The notes beneath the pieces are model-generated. The model was given only the letters and a program-made list of their open reading frames with translations. It was not told the DNA's origin and made no database searches. A program made the translations under genes and the position numbers. This document shows positions 26,738 to 35,186 of a DNA stretch of 64,000 bases, piece after piece. The DNA is from Novipirellula aureliae (GTDB lineage: Bacteria > Planctomycetota > Planctomycetia > Pirellulales > Pirellulaceae): contig NZ_SJPY01000001.1 in NCBI RefSeq assembly GCF_007860185.1, positions 62,001 to 126,000 of the forward strand, written 5' to 3'. How positions within the stretch are numbered: position 1 is the stretch's first letter; every line of letters starts with the position of its first letter.

Positions 26738-27800
26738 CGCTTACCCGGCAACATTGCCAACCGCGTGCGGGCCGATCCGCAAACAGCTCCAAATACGGGC
26801 CAGGGCTTACCGTCTCAATCAACTCTCGGACTTTGCTTGGCTTTCCGCCATGGCGAGGCCGGTTTGCCTGAATCCAACTATGAATCGACTTATCCAAGAA
26901 CGGGCAGTCTCCACGAACGCCTAGCATCAACAGCTCATGAGCCCGCCGCCAATACTCGCCTGGTCCCCTTTTGGGTTTCACCCAAATAAAGATGTCACGA
27001 GGCTCAAACCCCCATGCCCGGAGAATGCTCTCAGCATGGTTTGATTGCTCGTGAGATGTCCATAAATGACAATGGGACTGCTCAGCGGCAATCGACTCAA
27101 TTTCCAATTGACGCAGTTTTTCTAGGGGCATGGCGTTCCCAGATCCATGATCGAGAGATGCATAAATACATCCGAACTTGATGCCCGCCTCAACCAACTC
27201 TGGCCACTGCAAAAGCCCGCTATCTGTTTGCTCTGGCTGTCCCCCGGTTGCAGCACTCTCCTTTCGCGCTTTCAGGGTCCTGGCATAGCGGAGTGCCTCT
27301 GCCGTCGTGAGTTCCACCTGATGCACGGTAAACTGCGCCACAAAGTCATCAAATAGCTTTGCGGGCACGCGGGCCAATAGCTGCCACCGAGAAGACTGAT
27401 CCTTGGAAATACCAAGGTCAGTTAATCGCAATCGATCGTCTTGTTCGTCACTGCGACGATCACCACCATGCAGCTTCATCTCAGCAAGCATCTCACCTGC
27501 TTTGCGTTCCGCACGCAGTTTCAGCTCTGCTGCTTTGTTCTGCATTTCCAGACCAAGCCCAGCGCTCTCGACATACTTGCGCACTGCCTCCGCTTTATCA
27601 CGGATCTCTTTGATGTCTTCGACGGACTCGATCTCCGATAGCGCCCGTTGGACTTCGGACAATGCTAGAAGCTCGCCCGATGAATCCTTCACTACATCAC
27701 TCTTGTCCATACCAGACTCTATGACGAGTTCTCCTTGCTTGAGGTCTACGTCCGCTCGGGGAGTTGTTCCACCTGACTCACTCTTGCTAAAAATTCCCAT
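26727..27800 (-). CDS. MT-A70-like DNA methyltransferase-fold protein without the DPPW motif
   Basis: A start at 27800 (AAAGGGTGCTG before ATG) gives 357 residues. Residues about 55-200 resemble an accessory region seen beside or fused to MT-A70 enzymes in mobile elements (EIRDKAEAVRKYVESAGLG, ERKAGEMLAEMKLHGGDRRS, LGISKDQSSRWQLLARVP). The C-terminal domain has the MT-A70 order, with HCHLWTSHEQSNHAESILRA, PRDIFIWVKPKRGPGEYWRR and PSKVRELIETVSPGPYLELF. At the place of the catalytic DPPW the sequence reads CIYASLDHGSGNAMPLEKL. The protein is therefore probably inactive as a methyltransferase or has a changed activity. Confidence 0.75.
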   Translation of the reverse strand: MGIFSKSESGGTTPRADVDLKQGELVIESGMDKSDVVKDSSGELLALSEVQRALSEIESVEDIKEIRDKAEAVRKYVESAGLGLEMQNKAAELKLRAERKAGEMLAEMKLHGGDRRSDEQDDRLRLTDLGISKDQSSRWQLLARVPAKLFDDFVAQFTVHQVELTTAEALRYARTLKARKESAATGGQPEQTDSGLLQWPELVEAGIKFGCIYASLDHGSGNAMPLEKLRQLEIESIAAEQSHCHLWTSHEQSNHAESILRAWGFEPRDIFIWVKPKRGPGEYWRRAHELLMLGVRGDCPFLDKSIHSWIQANRPRHGGKPSKVRELIETVSPGPYLELFADRPARGWQCCRVSDDS

Positions 27801-28020
27801 CAGCACCCTTTCATGTTGGAGGTATGTCACACCGACGACAAATACCGGTGCGACATCACCATTAAAGACTGCTATCTGAAAACAACCTAAAAAATGGAAC
27901 TCTCCCCGGCACCTCAATTTCAAGGACGATGCTCTCCGACTTTGTTTTCTTCGAGACAAACACCCTCATGGATTCCAACACCTTGGCTTCTGCAATGGGG
28001 ATCTGCTTTTCGTGTGGTGG

Positions 28021-28237
28021 GACCTTTTCCTCGGGTGGTGCAGGAGCCAGTCGGGTTCGTTGTTTCCGCTTCGCGGAAAACAACTGTCAAGGGTTCCCGC
28101 GTTGCGGGAAACCCTCGCCACCCTCTGCCATGCCGCTCCCCCGGCGGCAAGGTCCGCTTCGCTTCGCTGCGCTCTCCACCTTGCCTCCGTGCTCGACGGC
28201 ATGGCAGCTGTCTCCTGCACCACCCGAGGAAAAGGTC
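28021..28237. repeat. 217-bp nested inverted-repeat element
   Basis: A perfect 26-bp inverted repeat (left arm 28021-28046, starting GACCTTTTCCTCGGG; right arm 28212-28237) encloses further nested palindromes. These are GTTGTTTCCGC-TTC-GCGGAAAACAAC, AGGGTTCCCGC/GCGGGAAACCCT, CTGCCATGCCG/CGGCATGGCAG and GGCAAGGT/ACCTTGCC. The whole block can fold as a branched cruciform or RNA. It lies in the 27,801-28,275 gap between divergent genes and has no coding capacity. It may be a MITE or a structured RNA. Confidence 0.85.
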
Positions 28238-28275
28238 ACGTGCGTTTTGTCAAATTACAACAAAGGAAAGAAATC

Positions 28276-28614
28276 ATGTTCAAGTCAAGAACCAATGAAA
28301 CAACAATCAGCGACAATGCAAAGAAGTATGATCCATACGATCAACGAACTTACGGCAACGTCTGGACCAGGGTTTGGAAGAACCACGATCGCCGCGGCCA
28401 GGCCTATCTCACTTTCAGCCAGCATCGACTCTATGAACAAGATGGAGTGCAGGGAGTCGCCAAAAGCTTCCGCACAGAAGACTTTGAAGATGTGATTCGG
28501 GGCGCTCAATGGGTTGCTGGTGTAGTCGCCACTTTGTCAGCCAACAGTGAGCCAAGACAGCCACAGCGAAGAACTCAGAATGTGAGGCCATTACCAGAAC
28601 GACAAGCGAACTAG
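28276..28614 (+). CDS. Small mobile-element protein, function unknown
   Basis: The ATG at 28276, preceded by AAAGGAAAG, gives 112 residues (MFKSRTNETTISDNAKKYDP). The central part RTYGNVWTRVWKNHDRRGQA and YLTFSQHRLYEQDGVQ looks like a small beta-sheet domain. FRTEDFEDVIRGAQWVAGVV follows as a helix. The tail is basic (RRTQNVRPLPERQAN). I do not recognise a family. A strong terminator follows, so the gene ends a transcript. Its position beside structured DNA suggests an accessory role in the element. Confidence 0.7.
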   Translation: MFKSRTNETTISDNAKKYDPYDQRTYGNVWTRVWKNHDRRGQAYLTFSQHRLYEQDGVQGVAKSFRTEDFEDVIRGAQWVAGVVATLSANSEPRQPQRRTQNVRPLPERQAN

Positions 28615-28617
28615 AAC

Positions 28618-28651
28618 CAAAAACGGAGGAGCTGCCAGCCCTCCGTTTTTG
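28618..28651 (+). terminator. Rho-independent terminator
   Basis: CAAAAACGGAGG and CCTCCGTTTTTG form a 12-bp perfect stem with a 10-base loop and an internal T tract. It lies four bases after the stop codon of the preceding gene. Confidence 0.9.
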
Positions 28652-28693
28652 GCCTCCAAACGCACTGCGCTTCGCTGCGTCCTCTTTTCTGAC

Positions 28694-29291
28694 CGCATCC
28701 TATTCCCGACCGCTGTAGCGGTCAGGAGATAGGATGCGATGCATTGCCCCACGGCTGGCGCCGTGGCCCTCTTTCTGCCGCTCCGGTTGGGATTCCCCAG
28801 TGCATAGCACTTGGGAGATCCCGCCCTACGGGCTTATGGCGTGCTGAACGCACGCTGGCCTGAACGGCCATGTCGCGGATCCGCTTGGGCGGATGCCGCT
28901 GCGACCTGAACGGTCGCTCGCCCCGCTAGGTCGCGGGGCTCTGTGCCCAACCCGGCTGGGGCCGGGTGTGGGCACTTTGCGAGTCCTGAACGGACTCGCA
29001 GCATGTTTCGCCCCACGGCTGGCGCCGCGGTCCTCTTTCTGCCGCTTCGGTCGGGATTCCCCAGTGCATAGCACTTGGGAGATCCCGCCCTACGGGCTTA
29101 TGGCGTGCTGAACGCACGCTGGCCTGAACGGCCATGTCGCGGATCCGCTTGGGCGGATGCCGCTGCGACCTGAACGGTCGCTCGCTCCGCTAGGCCGCGG
29201 GGCTCTGTGCCCAACCCGGCTAGGGCCGGGTGTGGGCACTTTGCGAGTCCTGAACGGACTCGCCTTCCGGGCGGGTGTGAACACCCGCCCT
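28694..29291. repeat. Hairpin array with a tandem 264-bp duplication
   Basis: Two copies (28747-28998 and 29011-29262, period 264, fewer than ten differences) contain a series of hairpins with different stems. Four per copy have exactly the loop CTGAACG: GCGTG/CACGC, TGGC/GCCA, GCGAC/GTCGC and GAGTC/GACTC. Others are CCACGG-CTGGCG-CCGTGG, ACCCGG-CTGGGG-CCGGGT, GGATCCGC-TTGG-GCGGATGCC and AGTGC-ATA-GCACT. An outer hairpin precedes the array (28694-28738, CGCATCCTAT/ATAGGATGCG around GACCG-CTGTAG-CGGTC) and another follows (GGGCGGGTGT-GAA-ACACCCGCCC type, about 29,268-29,290). Open frames across it are spurious. No gene is seen up to 29,505. Confidence 0.92.
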
Positions 29292-29505
29292 CGCTCCCTC
29301 ACTGCACGCTTGAAACGGCACCACGACCTCAGACCCCAAGGGCCGCCCGACCTGCCGTCCGCATCGACCTAAGTACACCATCGACAAGCACTTGCTACCT
29401 CAATCCTGTCCAAGGTGTCGACTCATAGAATCCCTCGCCACCTTATAATGCCGATCATTTCTGATTGCCGATTGAAATTCATCTCCGTTTTAATCATCCT
29501 CTTTG

Positions 29506-30162
29506 ATGGATACCAATACCGTGACAGCACTTACGACACGCGACAGAGAAGTCATTCTTGCACTCTGCACCAAAGTTAGACTGTTTACTTTGGACCAGAT
29601 TGCGAGCACATGGTGGTCTGAATCACGTAGTTCCCGCCAAACTGCCCAGCGTCGTTTAGCCAAGCTCGCAGAAGGCGAACTTGTTCATCGACAACGACTC
29701 GCCGTATCCCCTTTGCCGAAGCTTGACACCCCAGTGATTGCTTGGTCTCCAGGAGATATGGATCCTGATTTTGGAGCTGCCGCTTGGATATTGCAGAGTC
29801 GTTGGAAGGAAGGATCGAAAACGACCACCGTCTATACCGCAACGAAGAAAGCAACTCGTCTGTTCGGCGGAAAATCACATAAAAAACTAAAATCAACACC
29901 ACAAGCAACCCACGATCTCGGCGTTAGCCAAATATACTTAGGTCTTCTTCAAACTAACAGCGAGAATGCAAAACGCTGGATCGGAGAAGATATTCTTGCA
30001 CCCTACCGAATTCGCCAAAAACTTCCCGATGCTGTCATCGCCGATGCCCCAAACACCAATCCCGACCTGGTTCTCGAATTTGGTGGATCCTACAACAGAC
30101 CGCGCGTGCAAGCTTTCCACAAAGACTGCAAGGACCGTAATCTGCCTTATGAATTGTGGTGA
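29506..30162 (+). CDS. Replication-relaxation-like winged-helix protein
   Basis: The ATG at 29506 (218 residues) begins the first of three closely spaced genes. The N-terminal part is a winged helix (TTRDREVILALCTKVRLFTL, DQIASTWW, RQTAQRRLAKLAEGELVHRQ). It is followed by a nuclease-like or Replic_Relax-type region (HDLGVSQIYLGLLQTN, RIRQKLPDAVIADAPNTNPD, LVLEFGGSYNRPRVQAFHKDC). The layout fits the replication-relaxation family associated with plasmid mobilisation, here inferred from pattern. The next gene starts six bases downstream. Confidence 0.65.
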   Translation: MDTNTVTALTTRDREVILALCTKVRLFTLDQIASTWWSESRSSRQTAQRRLAKLAEGELVHRQRLAVSPLPKLDTPVIAWSPGDMDPDFGAAAWILQSRWKEGSKTTTVYTATKKATRLFGGKSHKKLKSTPQATHDLGVSQIYLGLLQTNSENAKRWIGEDILAPYRIRQKLPDAVIADAPNTNPDLVLEFGGSYNRPRVQAFHKDCKDRNLPYELW

Positions 30163-30168
30163 GGCAAA

Positions 30169-30882
30169 ATGACCAAACATCGACGCATCGCGCGGGGCAG
30201 GATCAACGACCGTGATTACAAAATCATTGAGCACATTAGCCGCTACCGATTGACCACCCGCGAGGTCCTGCATCGACTATTCTTCGACGACTCCGATATC
30301 AACGCGGTCTCGAAAGTAACATCGCGTCTCGAAGCAGACCAATTCGTCAAGTCCCACTCGCTTGACGGATCCGCGAAATACATCAACCTTGGCGTCAATG
30401 CTTGCAAGCTTCTGGGGGAATCTAGCAAGCACGCAAAGCCACTTGGAACGCAGGCGCTTGTTCATTGGTACGGAAAGCTGCTGTTCTGTTGCGGCCAACT
30501 TCCAACGCGAGAGTTGTTCCGAATCAGGGATCTAAAAAAGAAGCAACCCGACCTTCTCATTCCCGGCTTCTCCCACAATGCGTACTACCTCCACACAGAC
30601 GTAAATCCGCAACGGAAATCACTTGGGTTTATTCGAGTAGATCATGGCCGAGATGTGTCTTCACTGCTCACGCAGTGCCAAGCAGAGGTCCATGGACGAA
30701 CCGAGCATCCATTCTGGCATTCTATTGTCGAGAGACGCCAATTCGTCGTTACAGTTGTCACAGCCTTCGAGCAAAAGGCTGAGTTAATAAGTGCCAAAGC
30801 CAAGGAGCGTAACTTGCCGTTTCCAATTCGTGTTGAGGCTTTCGAGAAACTAGCTTCACTGTTGGGAGGCCCAGCCAACTAA
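30169..30882 (+). CDS. Winged-helix protein, replication-relaxation-like
   Basis: The 237-residue product starts with a winged helix (RINDRDYKIIEHISRYRLTT, REVLHRLFF, VSKVTSRLEADQFVKSHSLD). It continues with a pattern parallel to the previous gene (HWYGKLLFCCGQLPTRELFR, DLLIPGFSHNAYYLHTDVN, RVDHGRDVSSLLTQCQAEVH). It may be a second member of the same family, with a partner role in mobilisation. The spacing to both neighbours (6 and 17 bases) indicates an operon. Not recognised with certainty. Confidence 0.6.
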   Translation: MTKHRRIARGRINDRDYKIIEHISRYRLTTREVLHRLFFDDSDINAVSKVTSRLEADQFVKSHSLDGSAKYINLGVNACKLLGESSKHAKPLGTQALVHWYGKLLFCCGQLPTRELFRIRDLKKKQPDLLIPGFSHNAYYLHTDVNPQRKSLGFIRVDHGRDVSSLLTQCQAEVHGRTEHPFWHSIVERRQFVVTVVTAFEQKAELISAKAKERNLPFPIRVEAFEKLASLLGGPAN

Positions 30883-30899
30883 CATTGGCAGGTTCAGCA

Positions 30900-33746
30900 A
30901 TGGCATCGACTTCAAAGCTTCATTGGGGTATTCCGATTAGTGAATACACGTCGCGAGAGAATCCCACTCGCTACGATGCGATTCCACCTCACGATGATGT
31001 TGAATTGGAAATCCCAGTATTCCATGAAGATAAATTAGCGGACGCGGAATTCCTTGGTTACTACCATGGAAAGTTCCTGTTGCTTCCTGTAGTCGCTGTT
31101 CTCTGCGTTCTACCGCTACTCTTCAACAACCTCGTAATTGCTGAATTGACGATTGCCATTTCCCTTTTCGTAATCGTTTGGACTATATCGCGTCCACAGA
31201 AACGATATTGGCACTATCTATCATTTCCCGCTGCGTTGCTGTTCTTTGCGCTTGCGTACTGGCTCGAAAGCCCAATGTTCTTACTCGTAAGTGCGATCGC
31301 GTGTTCGATGTGGGTCGCTGACGTTTTCGCCACACAAGTCGTCTACTTCCAGACGATGAGTCCAACGTCAAGACATCAGGCAGCACACGTGCGATCTCGG
31401 TGGCGCCAACGCTTCAACCCCCGCGTTTTAGTCATACAACACGAGTATTACTATCTCTGGTTTCTATACCTGACTGCACTACTCGTTATCGCTGGTTATT
31501 GGACGAATGGTTATTCCAAATCTGGAACGTACATTGGGGGCGTTTTACTTGTCGCCGTTCTAGTCGTCACGTGCTTGGCAAGCCTCACCGTCATCGTCGC
31601 TGAGATTGTTTCATGTCGATGGTTTAAGCGGCGATGGGTCAGTCCGCTCGCAGTGTACCGTGGACTGAAAAAAGCATGGTCACAATGGCTGCTTTACAAC
31701 TGGCAAATGCGTCCCGCAGTGGGGATTTTTCGACCCCATGTAGGGCAATGGAATCATCGTCACCGTCTGTTCCTATTTATGGCGACCATCTCCGTTGCAG
31801 CAGCTAGTTCAATTGCATTTTGGACAGTTCCTTCTTGGGGTGATTCATTTCAACCTAAATCCTATCGACCGTCTCCCGAAATCAAACTGGAACCTTACCA
31901 GCTTCAAATGCTCACTCGCTTGTCCGAACCAGAACGCGAGAAATGGGAACAAAGACTACTCGGTGACTCAGCGAATACGTCGGGAAACGCCACGCCAATC
32001 AGCGACGATTGGCATTACTCGGTTATCGGTCCCCTCCTTCTTAACGCCCTCTTCGCCGTTGCTGCTGGACTGATACTAACGTTTTTACCGTCGCTCATCC
32101 TGGTCTCCAGACTTGCGGGTCGGTATTCCCCGCAAATGATGTGGATGAAACCAACCCGCTTTCTTAATGCTACCGTTTGGAACGACACCGTTGCACGCCT
32201 TCAGGAATCACCCAATCGCTTTGCCAAAGATTCGCTTTTCATGGGGGTCAATGCTTTTGACAATTCGCCGGTGCTTATCCCCCGCAGTCTACTCCACGAT
32301 CATACACATATCGTTGGAGCTGCTGGCTCAGGAAAAACGTCCGTTGCCCTAATGTCACTAATGCGTCAACTGATTCGGCGCGGTGATTGTTCCGTCGTTG
32401 TTTTTGACCTCAAAGGGGGCGACCAATACCTGTTCGATACGGCAAGACGAGAATGTGCCTCTGCAAATCAGCGGTTTCGCTGGCACACTCTCCAGCCAGG
32501 CAAGTCAACGTACGGCTTCAACCCCCTTTTGCAACAGTACCTGCGTAACGCCGGGCCAGCTCAGAAATCAGACTTGTTGACTCAAGCAATGGGCCTACAA
32601 CATGGCCGAGCTTACGGACGAGGATTCTACACCGACAACGCCATTGAATTGACGGCACGTATCCTCGATATGGCAGAACAGTCGCGAACGATCGGAAAAC
32701 CCGTTGAAGAATCGCTTGTTGAAGAGGTTTTCAATTCTACACAGAACCAAATTCGATCTTTCCGAGAATTCGTTCAGTTTTCGAAAGCTGCAAAGTTGCC
32801 AAAAGACCTAGCTGAAAACGGCGCCCACGCACTAATGGTCGCAGCTAGGCTTGCCGACATCGATGCTCTCAATATCTTGCCGTCGGCAAAGGCAGACAAT
32901 CCCGCGTTTGCAGAGTCGATTGATTTCGCCCAAGTATTTCGACATCCCCAAACCGTTTTCTTTCACCTTTCCCCCGGAGATGGCAAAGAAGGGGCCACCG
33001 AGATCGCTCGAATGGCTCTGTTCTCGATGGTCAACTCTGCTTTAGCACTGCGAGGAGAAAAACGTACTCAGGTGTACTTATTGATCGATGAATTTCAACT
33101 GCTCGCGGCTCCCAACTTGGACATTGTACTTCAGCTCGCGCGAAGCCTTGGTATCGCCCTCATTCTCGCAAATCAAAGCACGGCTGACCTGCGAATTCCA
33201 AACGGTCCCGACTTGGCGAGAATCGTGGAAACGAATACCCGGATGAAAATGCATTTTACAGTGTCAACTAAGGAAGAACTCGACTTGCTGCTAACAACAT
33301 CGGGCACAAATGTGGAGATGCGAGAGACTCACGCCGTCGGTTCGACGTCCAACGGACCCACCGAATCACTGTCCGTAACGTCACTGGCTATGCCAAGACT
33401 CACAGCCAACATGCTCTTAGCCGCGAGCGATCTCGAAAATCGAAGCATCTTGCGGATCCGACAAGGCAGTGGCTTCGCGCAATTCGGCGGCTTGCCTGTG
33501 ATTATCGATTCGCCACACACCGTTGAGTACAACGATTTCAAATCACGGGAAAGCTCGCTTTGGCCCTTACCCTCGATTCACACAATGCCAGCCGGTTATC
33601 GCGAGCAACGCCAATCTCCTGACCCTCCCCTTACCTATGCCGATCTTTGGGCCAAAAAAGACGACGCCCCACCTGCATCGGATACGCCCGAAGACGATAA
33701 TCCTGACCCGCTCAGCGGACTTTTCGGAGATCAGGACGATGACTAG
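30900..33746 (+). CDS. VirD4/TraG-like coupling ATPase
   Basis: The ATG at 30900 is preferred to an in-frame TTG at 30885. The 948-residue protein has several membrane segments in the first 420 residues (around 55-120, 180-230 and 290-320, and again before 415). A RecA-like ATPase follows, with Walker A GAAGSGKTS near residue 473, FDLKGGDQYLFDTARRE, Walker B VYLLIDEFQLLAAPN near 728, and NQSTADLRIPNGPDLARIVETN. The C-terminus is acidic (DTPEDDNPDPLSGLFGDQDDD). This fits a type IV coupling protein that pumps a DNA-protein complex to a transfer channel. The two small winged-helix proteins upstream may be its DNA-processing partners. Confidence 0.75.
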   Translation: MASTSKLHWGIPISEYTSRENPTRYDAIPPHDDVELEIPVFHEDKLADAEFLGYYHGKFLLLPVVAVLCVLPLLFNNLVIAELTIAISLFVIVWTISRPQKRYWHYLSFPAALLFFALAYWLESPMFLLVSAIACSMWVADVFATQVVYFQTMSPTSRHQAAHVRSRWRQRFNPRVLVIQHEYYYLWFLYLTALLVIAGYWTNGYSKSGTYIGGVLLVAVLVVTCLASLTVIVAEIVSCRWFKRRWVSPLAVYRGLKKAWSQWLLYNWQMRPAVGIFRPHVGQWNHRHRLFLFMATISVAAASSIAFWTVPSWGDSFQPKSYRPSPEIKLEPYQLQMLTRLSEPEREKWEQRLLGDSANTSGNATPISDDWHYSVIGPLLLNALFAVAAGLILTFLPSLILVSRLAGRYSPQMMWMKPTRFLNATVWNDTVARLQESPNRFAKDSLFMGVNAFDNSPVLIPRSLLHDHTHIVGAAGSGKTSVALMSLMRQLIRRGDCSVVVFDLKGGDQYLFDTARRECASANQRFRWHTLQPGKSTYGFNPLLQQYLRNAGPAQKSDLLTQAMGLQHGRAYGRGFYTDNAIELTARILDMAEQSRTIGKPVEESLVEEVFNSTQNQIRSFREFVQFSKAAKLPKDLAENGAHALMVAARLADIDALNILPSAKADNPAFAESIDFAQVFRHPQTVFFHLSPGDGKEGATEIARMALFSMVNSALALRGEKRTQVYLLIDEFQLLAAPNLDIVLQLARSLGIALILANQSTADLRIPNGPDLARIVETNTRMKMHFTVSTKEELDLLLTTSGTNVEMRETHAVGSTSNGPTESLSVTSLAMPRLTANMLLAASDLENRSILRIRQGSGFAQFGGLPVIIDSPHTVEYNDFKSRESSLWPLPSIHTMPAGYREQRQSPDPPLTYADLWAKKDDAPPASDTPEDDNPDPLSGLFGDQDDD

Positions 33747-33791
33747 CCCCGCTGTTGATATATCCAAAATTCCTTAATCCACCCCAAACCA

Positions 33792-35186
33792 ATGTCTGAC
33801 GAAATCGAAGCAACCGGGAACTCACAATCCAATCCCGTCCATGCCACTGAACTGATTGTGCATCCAAACGCTTCGGCCCTACACGAAAGCGTCTCCGAGC
33901 CTAGTTCACCAAGGGATTCCAATTCCAGAAAATGGTATCAGGAACTGAAGACCCCCATAACCTTGCTTGCTGCACTACCGCTGGTTTTTCTGGTTGGGCA
34001 TTTCGCCTTACAAATGCGAGCATCGAGCGTAATGGAGCAATTGGAACAAGAAACTCGGTTTCGTGAACGAAAGGCCAATGCGGAGCTAAAGCTCGCGGCC
34101 CTCCAGCAAGCTGAATTATTGGAAAAAGAGGCTATCGCAGTTGCAACGTCGCAAATTGACGAAGCACTCGCAAAAGTCGCCTCGACAAAAGCAACGCTAG
34201 CTCAGTTCAAATCCAATGTTGACCGACTACATCGGGAGAAAGCCGAATTGTTGTCGGGTGAACTTGGTCGCCGTGTGTTATCGAGTCCAGCATTGCTTGA
34301 AGATGCTGAAGCGTTCTGGTTAACAACCCAAAGCCAACCACTTCCTTCAAGCTTAGATTTGGAACAGCGTCTTGATCACCTCGAATCCTCGTTATCGGAT
34401 GCGAAATCCAACATCACTGCCGATTTTGACGTGAGCCATGCAATGACCACCACTATTGATACTGCTAAAATCGAATCCAATCGTTTGTTGAAATCCGCTG
34501 AAGAGCAGCTGGCAAGCCTTGATTCCATCCGCGAACAAGCGATGGTTCATCCCGTTTCCGCCGACCTCAGCACATTAAGTGTCGCACTCGAGCAGAAAAG
34601 GCTTGAGCAATTGCGAAAGGAACAAAAAGAGGCTCTTCAGCGTTTAGAAGAAACGAGAAAAGCAAATGAAGAGATGGTCCTTCAAGCTCAAATCGCCAAG
34701 GAACGCGCCATCGCCGAAGAAAAAAAGATCGGCGAAGAAAAGATCGCGGTCGAAACAGCCGAAAAAATGCGTCTCGAGGCCCAAGCGGAAGTTGCAAAAC
34801 TTGCCGGGGCAAACCAAGAAACGCGAGCTCGACTCGATAAACAGAGACTTGAAGCCGAATTCAACCGTGACCGTTCCCAAATACAAAGTTTATTGGTTGC
34901 CTTTCTCAGTGACGGCAATACCTATCGAACGAAAGAAGTCTCCAGAGGCCCGGCCTCGCTCACCGACCTAAAGTCAGCCGGTGCCTTGAATGAAGGGCCA
35001 GATGGCGTCAAGATGCTATGCAAAATCATATCAGTTTGGAATGATCGACCGAGGGGCGCGATGCCGTTCTACGATGGCTCAGCCCGATCCTGGGACTCAA
35101 TCGATCGAGCGGTACCCGCAAGAGCACAGGAATTACTAATAAAATACGGTGACTTGTTGGTCGAGAAACGGCTTCTAGCACCTTAG
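33792..35186 (+). CDS. Membrane-anchored coiled-coil protein
   Basis: The 464-residue protein has one transmembrane segment at residues about 55-73 (PITLLAALPLVFLVGHFAL). Long charged heptad stretches follow (about 77-165 and 265-365, rich in Glu, Lys, Ala and Leu). A compact C-terminal region (DGVKMLCKIISVWNDRPRGA, YDGSARSWDSIDRAVPARA) completes it. It lies 45 bases after the coupling ATPase and is probably in its operon, possibly as a scaffold at the membrane. I do not recognise a family. Confidence 0.65.
   Translation: MSDEIEATGNSQSNPVHATELIVHPNASALHESVSEPSSPRDSNSRKWYQELKTPITLLAALPLVFLVGHFALQMRASSVMEQLEQETRFRERKANAELKLAALQQAELLEKEAIAVATSQIDEALAKVASTKATLAQFKSNVDRLHREKAELLSGELGRRVLSSPALLEDAEAFWLTTQSQPLPSSLDLEQRLDHLESSLSDAKSNITADFDVSHAMTTTIDTAKIESNRLLKSAEEQLASLDSIREQAMVHPVSADLSTLSVALEQKRLEQLRKEQKEALQRLEETRKANEEMVLQAQIAKERAIAEEKKIGEEKIAVETAEKMRLEAQAEVAKLAGANQETRARLDKQRLEAEFNRDRSQIQSLLVAFLSDGNTYRTKEVSRGPASLTDLKSAGALNEGPDGVKMLCKIISVWNDRPRGAMPFYDGSARSWDSIDRAVPARAQELLIKYGDLLVEKRLLAP

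Noticed and set aside
28826-29372. Several open frames across the hairpin array
   Set aside because: They repeat with the 264-bp unit, exist in several frames and have no coding signals.
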